The translations under genes and the position numbers were made by a program. The notes under the pieces are model-generated. The model was not told the DNA's origin. It saw nothing but the letters and a program-made list of their open reading frames with translations, and made no database searches. Below, one piece after another: positions 6,101 through 6,761 of a stretch of DNA of 6,761 bases (position 1 is its first letter; each line of letters starts with the position of its first letter). Location: NCBI GenBank assembly GCA_012033095.1, contig JAAUPO010000129.1, positions 1 to 6,761 of the forward strand, read 5' to 3'. The DNA is from Synechococcaceae cyanobacterium RL_1_2 (GTDB taxonomy: Bacteria > Cyanobacteriota > Cyanobacteriia > Cyanobacteriales > JAAUPO01).

Positions 6101-6761
6101 CAATGCGTTGTTGTTGGCCATTACTCCCCTGGTGGGGAAGGTTCGCCGGCCCGTAGCGTGCCTTTGGCATCGTCGTTGGGAGATTGTGGGATTTTGCTAG
6201 GGGAGATGATCCAGCAAGCAGTTGGGACAAACGACCCACTTCCTTTAATTCCCCTTGTAAATACTCTTCACGGCAGGCCCGACGGCGGATCTTCCCACTA
6301 GAGGTTTTGGCAATACTGGCAGTCCGCACTAACACAATATCCACCGGGTTGAGCTCATGGTGGTTGATCACCGCTGTCCGAATAGCCTTAAGCACCCCTT
6401 CTACATCTAACTTCCGCAGATAGGTGCGCTCTACTTCCTGCACCACCACTAATCCTTCCGTTTCCCCTTGCTCCACCGCAAAGGCCGCACCACACCCTAA
6501 CCGTAATGCTGGATGGGCTCGCTCTACTGTTAACTCAATATCTTGGGGATAATGGTTCCGACCCCGGACAATAATTAGATCTTTTAAACGGCCGGTCACA
6601 AATAACTCCCCCGCCATCACAAAACCTAAATCCCCTGTGCGCAAAAAAAACCACGCTTTCGTCGGCTAGGGTTGCTTGAAACGTCGCCGCTGTTAACTCT
6701 GGCTTTTGCCAATAACCAAGGGCATTACTATGGGCCTGGGTCCAAATTTCCCCAATTTCCC
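1..6761 (-). CDS. ols: Type I modular olefin synthase (FAAL-ACP-KS-AT-KR-ACP-ST-TE), partial at both ends, frame-interrupted
   Basis: One continuous minus-strand coding region fills the window. The domain series FAAL (C-terminal part), ACP1, KS, AT, KR, ACP2, sulfotransferase and thioesterase is the specific architecture of cyanobacterial olefin synthase, which converts a fatty acid into a terminal alkene with one extra carbon through one malonyl extension, ketoreduction, sulfation and decarboxylative elimination. The ST-TE pair at the C-terminus separates it from ordinary polyketide synthases; CurM shares ACP-ST-TE but lacks the FAAL start. Six single-base frame breaks interrupt the sequence (see separate entries); correcting them gives about 2,253 uninterrupted residues with all expected motifs. 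The start codon lies beyond the right edge and the stop codon beyond the left edge, so no ribosome binding site, promoter or terminator can be judged. Identification of the enzyme class is firm; whether the gene is intact in the organism depends on whether the breaks are sequencing errors. Confidence 0.93.
115..116 (-). other. Frame break 6: probable extra base at a TT pair
   Basis: Removing one base gives THLDYLLNHQNIPVFATVEA. Without it the frame stays open but becomes Arg- and His-rich and unlike a thioesterase. A two-base loss nearby would restore the frame equally, so both site and type are less certain than for the other breaks. Confidence 0.65.
117..409 (-). CDS. ols: Olefin synthase frame segment 6: core of TE
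   Basis: After the break at 410-413 the native sequence reads GYRVVAPDLRGHGRSDH, then LLDFLGDIDGIISKV, the nucleophile elbow LVGHSLGS (Ser codon 257-259) and VLVETVLPPESNMDE (Glu codon 185-187), ending near THLDYL. It has no start codon of its own in a sensible place and is the in-frame continuation of the preceding segment. The frame stays open to the left edge, but below about 115 its translation (TQPPEHPRVCHRGSRRR) no longer resembles a TE, while the neighbouring frame does; hence the boundary given here. Confidence 0.8.
336..2173 (-). CDS. ols: Olefin synthase frame segment 5: KR end, ACP2, sulfotransferase and TE start
   Basis: The frame opens in the KR active site with QGNYAMANSFMDA (Tyr codon 2163-2165, Asn codon 2151-2153) and INWGAWAGEGMA, then holds a complete ACP2 (about 1757-1526), a complete PAPS-dependent sulfotransferase (about 1433-587) and the first strands of the TE (LIFCVHGILEQGAAW). 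The ATG at 2157-2159 is the internal Met of YAMAN, so it is not a true start. The native frame ends at AIELVNK; one surplus base at 410-413 then diverts it to a stop at 336. Removing that base gives NKGYRVVAPDLRGHG, the canonical alpha/beta-hydrolase continuation. This is the longest stretch holding two complete domains without interruption. Confidence 0.88.
410..413 (-). other. Frame break 5: probable extra base in a T4 run
   Basis: Four A on the coding strand give VNKRLSGGSS and a stop at 336. Three A give VNKGYRVVAPDLRGHG, the canonical alpha/beta-hydrolase second strand and loop. Confidence 0.88.
587..1433 (-). other. PAPS-dependent sulfotransferase domain
   Basis: It transfers sulfate from PAPS to the 3-hydroxyl of the ACP2-bound chain, turning it into a leaving group. 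The 5'-phosphosulfate loop is SSPRSGSTLL (1409-1380), followed by HPQLWVPPELHLLPFGYM; the 3'-phosphate region is YIHLVRHPYSVMDSF, about 120 residues on. IDKSPSYA and ISYEELVTNP are further signatures shared with bacterial sulfotransferases. The domain is about 280 residues, a normal size, and carries no frame break. An ST inside a polyketide synthase is rare outside olefin synthases and CurM-like enzymes, which makes this the most diagnostic domain in the window. Confidence 0.93.
1526..1757 (-). other. Acyl carrier protein domain 2 (extension ACP)
   Basis: A domain of about 77 residues from EALVKTYLQELLGQILGL to AKYLVQEL, with the phosphopantetheine Ser in DLGLDSLMVMEA (codon 1650-1652). It carries the malonyl extender and then the 3-keto, 3-hydroxy and 3-sulfated intermediates. 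Its position between KR and ST is that of ACP2 in olefin synthases and of the ACP in CurM. LGLDSLM is the common modular-PKS form, while ACP1 has GLDSVQA, so the two carriers are readily told apart. Confidence 0.94.
1768..1788. repeat. 21-bp dispersed repeat, copy B, in the linker before ACP2
   Basis: It matches copy A (6152-6172) at 19 of 21 bases in the same orientation. Here it encodes part of NPDTEGTLRAHQEAL, just upstream of ACP2, in a different phase from copy A. Both copies therefore sit in variable interdomain linkers directly before a carrier domain, where insertion of a short element would be tolerated. Confidence 0.6.
2111..2664 (-). CDS. ols: Olefin synthase frame segment 4: catalytic Rossmann part of KR
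   Basis: From the break at 2665-2669 the frame reads HYYGARLNRARVDLAP, then YLITGGLGALGLQVAQSL, the NADPH-binding glycine loop (TGGLGALG at about 2578-2555), VLVGRR, the HCAGTLKD segment, the catalytic Lys of GPKVTGTW (codon 2273-2275) and the Ser pair of LFSSVASLLGSL (about 2206-2201). It leaves the native frame at 2174-2177, about ten bases before the catalytic Tyr codon, and ends in spurious residues at a stop at 2111. A start-codon-based call would begin at TTG 2534-2536, which removes the cofactor loop and is clearly wrong. It is a piece of the one large protein and not an independent dehydrogenase. Confidence 0.85.
2174..2177 (-). other. Frame break 4: probable missing base in GGCC, next to the KR catalytic Tyr
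   Basis: The coding strand reads SVASLLGSL in one frame and QGNYAMAN in the next. One missing G or C in the GGCC tetramer joins them as LLGSLGQGNYAMAN (or SLAQGNY), the usual KR active-site loop. The base identity, G or C, cannot be decided from the sequence, so the residue before Gln is Gly or Ala. Confidence 0.87.
2626..4811 (-). CDS. ols: Olefin synthase frame segment 3: KS end, AT and structural half of KR
   Basis: The frame carries the gene from the KS C-terminal part (GISSFGFGGTNSHV, ending about 4636) through the KS-AT linker, a complete malonyl-type AT (about 4344-3489), the post-AT linker LPTYPFQRKRFWF (3354-3316), and the catalytically silent structural subdomain of the KR that begins near YDVQWE (3249). 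A search limited to start codons would begin it at GTG 4642-4644, which is only the Val of NSHVIV, but the homologous frame is open back to the break at 4812. The native sequence ends at ETQIKVTP; the following residues to the stop at 2626 are out of frame. Adding one C to the C5 run on the coding strand (2665-2669) gives KVTPHHYYGARLNRARVDLAP, which joins the catalytic KR half. Confidence 0.88.
2665..2669 (-). other. Frame break 3: probable missing base in a G5 run
   Basis: With five C on the coding strand the frame reads KVTPTTTMAQGSIARG and stops. With six it reads KVTPHHYYGARLNRARVDLAP and flows into YLITGGLGALG. The exact site could lie a few bases either side, because both frames are open across 2626-2670, but the homopolymer is the most economical position. 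Confidence 0.75.
3489..4344 (-). other. Malonyl-type acyltransferase domain
   Basis: It loads the extender unit from malonyl-CoA onto ACP2. The domain begins VAFLFTGQGSQYGAMGQELY, has the nucleophile in GHSVGEYVAA (Ser codon 4075-4077) and the catalytic His in the SHGFHS motif (codon 3769-3771). Extender choice in modular ATs correlates with this last motif: HAFH-like sequences take malonyl-CoA and YASH takes methylmalonyl-CoA. HGFH is a minor variant of the malonyl type, which agrees with an unbranched terminal alkene product. The domain is uninterrupted and followed by the standard post-AT linker LPTYPFQRKRFWF. Confidence 0.93.
4636..5834 (-). other. Beta-ketoacyl synthase domain
   Basis: It condenses the fatty acyl chain with malonyl-ACP2, releasing CO2. 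It starts at EPIAIIAMGCRFPG and ends at GISSFGFGGTNSHV. All three catalytic residues are readable: Cys in DTACSSS (codon 5370-5372), His in ESHGTGTSLGDP (codon 4965-4967) and His in NIGHLE (codon 4848-4850). FDADADGYVRGEG and PREAELMDPQQRLLLE are standard modular KS signatures. About 35 bases after the second His codon the frame is broken by one missing base at 4812-4814, yet the sequence on the far side continues as normal KS, so the domain is complete once corrected. An active elongating KS is predicted, since no residue typical of a loading or non-elongating KS is seen. Confidence 0.95.
4755..6644 (-). CDS. ols: Olefin synthase frame segment 2: FAAL C-terminal lobe, ACP1 and most of KS
   Basis: This 629-codon open frame starts formally at a TTG (6642-6644), which is really an internal Leu codon of LRTGDLG. 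It contains the end of the FAAL (to about 6200), a low-complexity linker, ACP1 (about 6113-5895, phosphopantetheine Ser in GLDSVQA) and the KS from EPIAIIAMGCRFPG (5834) through the active-site Cys and both catalytic His residues. The last native residues are AGLIK; after that the frame reads a spurious tail (PSSSCTIKPFPP and onward) to a stop at 4755. Restoring one base at 4812-4814 gives the native continuation AGLIKTILILHHQTIPPHLN. There is no plausible Shine-Dalgarno context or domain boundary at either end, so it should be read as part of one polypeptide and not as a separate protein. Confidence 0.88.
   Translation of the reverse strand: MRTGDLGFVMAGELFVTGRLKDLIIVRGRNHYPQDIELTVERAHPALRLGCGAAFAVEQGETEGLVVVQEVERTYLRKLDVEGVLKAIRTAVINHHELNPVDIVLVRTASIAKTSSGKIRRRACREEYLQGELKEVGRLSQLLAGSSPLAKSHNLPTTMPKARYGPANLPHQGSNGQQQRIEQWLVQQISDRCGLSPGEIGLEDPFASYGLDSVQAIRLSADLETWLGLSIPPTLAYDYPSIRSLSEYLCGLDGASGPMMETVGKGLSTDEPIAIIAMGCRFPGATSPEEFWQLLMAGHNHINTPSDRWPGEGYGGLLTEIDQFDAAFFGISPREAELMDPQQRLLLEISWQALEQGAINPDSLIGSDTGVFIGMSSHDYSQLQIKQGLIPNPYLGTGNAHSIAANRLSYVYDWRGPSLTIDTACSSSLVAVHLAVQSLQRGECSTAIAGGVNLTLTPELTQSFEQAGMMSSHGQCKTFDADADGYVRGEGCGVVVLRPLTQAIAQGNQILGVIKGSAVNQDGKSNGLTAPNGLAQQAVVKRALHHAGLQPKDIAYLESHGTGTSLGDPIEVNSLMAVLDRDRGENPCYLGSVKTNIGHLEAAAGIAGLIKPSSSCTIKPFPPTSISRG
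4812..4814 (-). other. Frame break 2: probable missing base in a T3 run
   Basis: The KS sequence leaves frame at AGLIK. Adding one T to the plus-strand run (A on the coding strand) restores AGLIKTILILHHQTIPPHLN, standard KS sequence. The break lies inside a conserved helix, not between domains. Confidence 0.88.
5895..6113 (-). other. Acyl carrier protein domain 1 (loading ACP)
   Basis: A domain of about 73 residues beginning IEQWLVQQISDRCGL and containing DPFASYGLDSVQAIRLSADLE. The Ser of GLDSVQA (codon 6006-6008) is the phosphopantetheine attachment site. It follows the FAAL after a linker of roughly 30 residues rich in Pro, Gly, Ser and Gln, and precedes the KS, which places it as the carrier that receives the fatty acyl group and hands it to the KS active-site Cys. 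Confidence 0.93.
6152..6172. repeat. 21-bp dispersed repeat, copy A, in the FAAL-ACP1 linker
   Basis: This 21-base stretch shares 19 bases with copy B at 1768-1788, beginning with an identical 13-base core (cgtagcgtgcctt). It contains the short inverted repeat TGCC-TTT-GGCA. It lies in the linker before ACP1 and encodes part of TTMPKARYGPANLP. Its reading phase differs from that of copy B, so the peptides are unrelated and the likeness is at DNA level. Short repeats with this core occur dispersed in several cyanobacterial genomes, as far as I recall; I cannot verify this here. Confidence 0.6.
6643..6650 (-). other. Frame break 1: probable extra base in an A8 run (T8 on the coding strand)
   Basis: Eight T on the coding strand give GTG GTT TTT TTT GCG CAC (VVFFAH), which destroys the FAAL hinge motif. 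With seven T the sequence reads VVFLRTGDLG, as expected. The upstream and downstream frames both encode good FAAL sequence, so a surplus base in the longest homopolymer of the window is the simplest explanation. Confidence 0.85.
6651..6759 (-). CDS. ols: Olefin synthase frame segment 1: internal FAAL stretch
   Basis: This is the most upstream piece of the gene in the window, open to the right edge. It reads EIGEIWTQAHSNALGYW followed by a stretch ending in DESVVF. GEIW and GYW with the following PEL are typical of the region just before the TGDLG motif in fatty acyl-AMP ligases and acyl-CoA synthetases. The frame continues, after removal of one base from the poly-A run at 6643-6650 (plus strand), directly into LRTGDLG of the next segment. 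The first two bases of the window's right end belong to a split codon. It is too short to be a gene in its own right. Confidence 0.8.

Larger units (their letters stand above)
6200..6759 (-). other. Fatty acyl-AMP ligase domain, C-terminal part
   Basis: This loading domain activates a free fatty acid with ATP to an acyl-adenylate and passes it to ACP1. Visible are the hinge region LRTGDLGFV, GRLKDLIIVRGRNHYPQDIE (the A8-like hinge between the large and small lobes, in the form with HYPQDIE typical of FAALs) and TSSGKIRRRACREEYL, holding the conserved C-terminal Lys (codon 6291-6293). Only about 185 of the usual 570-600 residues are inside the window. The N-terminal AMP-binding motifs and the FAAL-specific insertion that distinguishes it from acyl-CoA ligases are off the edge, so the FAAL call rests on the C-terminal lobe and the fusion to an ACP. 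Confidence 0.88.

Noticed and set aside
6184..6423. Plus-strand open frame of 79 codons.
   Set aside because: It is antisense to the FAAL C-terminal lobe and shows no protein signature.
336..6644. The separate open frames as a naturally split, multi-subunit olefin synthase.
   Set aside because: The breaks lie within the KS fold, the KR active site and the TE core, not at domain borders. No docking domains are seen, and the formal starts (TTG, GTG, internal ATG) are ordinary internal Leu, Val and Met codons of conserved motifs.
1..6761. Pseudogene by decay.
   Set aside because: Not excluded, but all catalytic residues in the window survive, indels are single-base and mostly at homopolymers, and they sum to zero. 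Sequencing error is simpler.

Overview
The whole window is the minus-strand coding sequence of one very large modular enzyme, a cyanobacterial olefin synthase of the Ols type, related in its terminal module to CurM of curacin biosynthesis. Reading right to left, the domain order is: C-terminal part of a fatty acyl-AMP ligase (FAAL), acyl carrier protein ACP1, ketosynthase (KS), acyltransferase (AT), ketoreductase (KR), ACP2, sulfotransferase (ST) and thioesterase (TE). Both ends are cut by the window. By comparison with the usual family length of about 2,700 residues, roughly the first 430 residues of the FAAL and the last 60 or so of the TE are missing. About 2,250 residues are present. No promoter, terminator, RNA gene, mobile element or intergenic stretch is visible.

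The source is almost certainly a cyanobacterium. Nine exact copies of the octamer GCGATCGC (HIP1, the highly iterated palindrome of many cyanobacteria) lie in 6.8 kb, base composition is near even, and this enzyme architecture is known from cyanobacteria. I cannot name the species.

The reading frame is broken six times, each explained by one gained or lost base, mostly in a homopolymer or repeated-base run: an extra base at 6643-6650; one base missing at 4812-4814, at 2665-2669 and at 2174-2177; an extra base at 410-413 and at 115-116. Three gains and three losses give a net change of zero. When each is corrected, the protein reads through without a stop and every catalytic residue expected inside the window is present. 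This pattern fits uncorrected sequencing error better than a decayed or truly split gene, but sequence alone does not prove it.

How the parts work together (family knowledge): the FAAL activates a free fatty acid as acyl-AMP and loads it on ACP1. KS and AT extend it by one malonyl unit, KR reduces the 3-ketone to a hydroxyl on ACP2, ST sulfates that hydroxyl from PAPS, and TE hydrolyses the thioester and drives loss of sulfate and CO2, releasing a terminal alkene.

Two local features stand out. A 21-bp near-identical sequence occurs in two interdomain linkers, each just before an ACP, but in two different reading frames, so the similarity is at DNA level. The TE also appears to use Glu rather than Asp as its catalytic acid.
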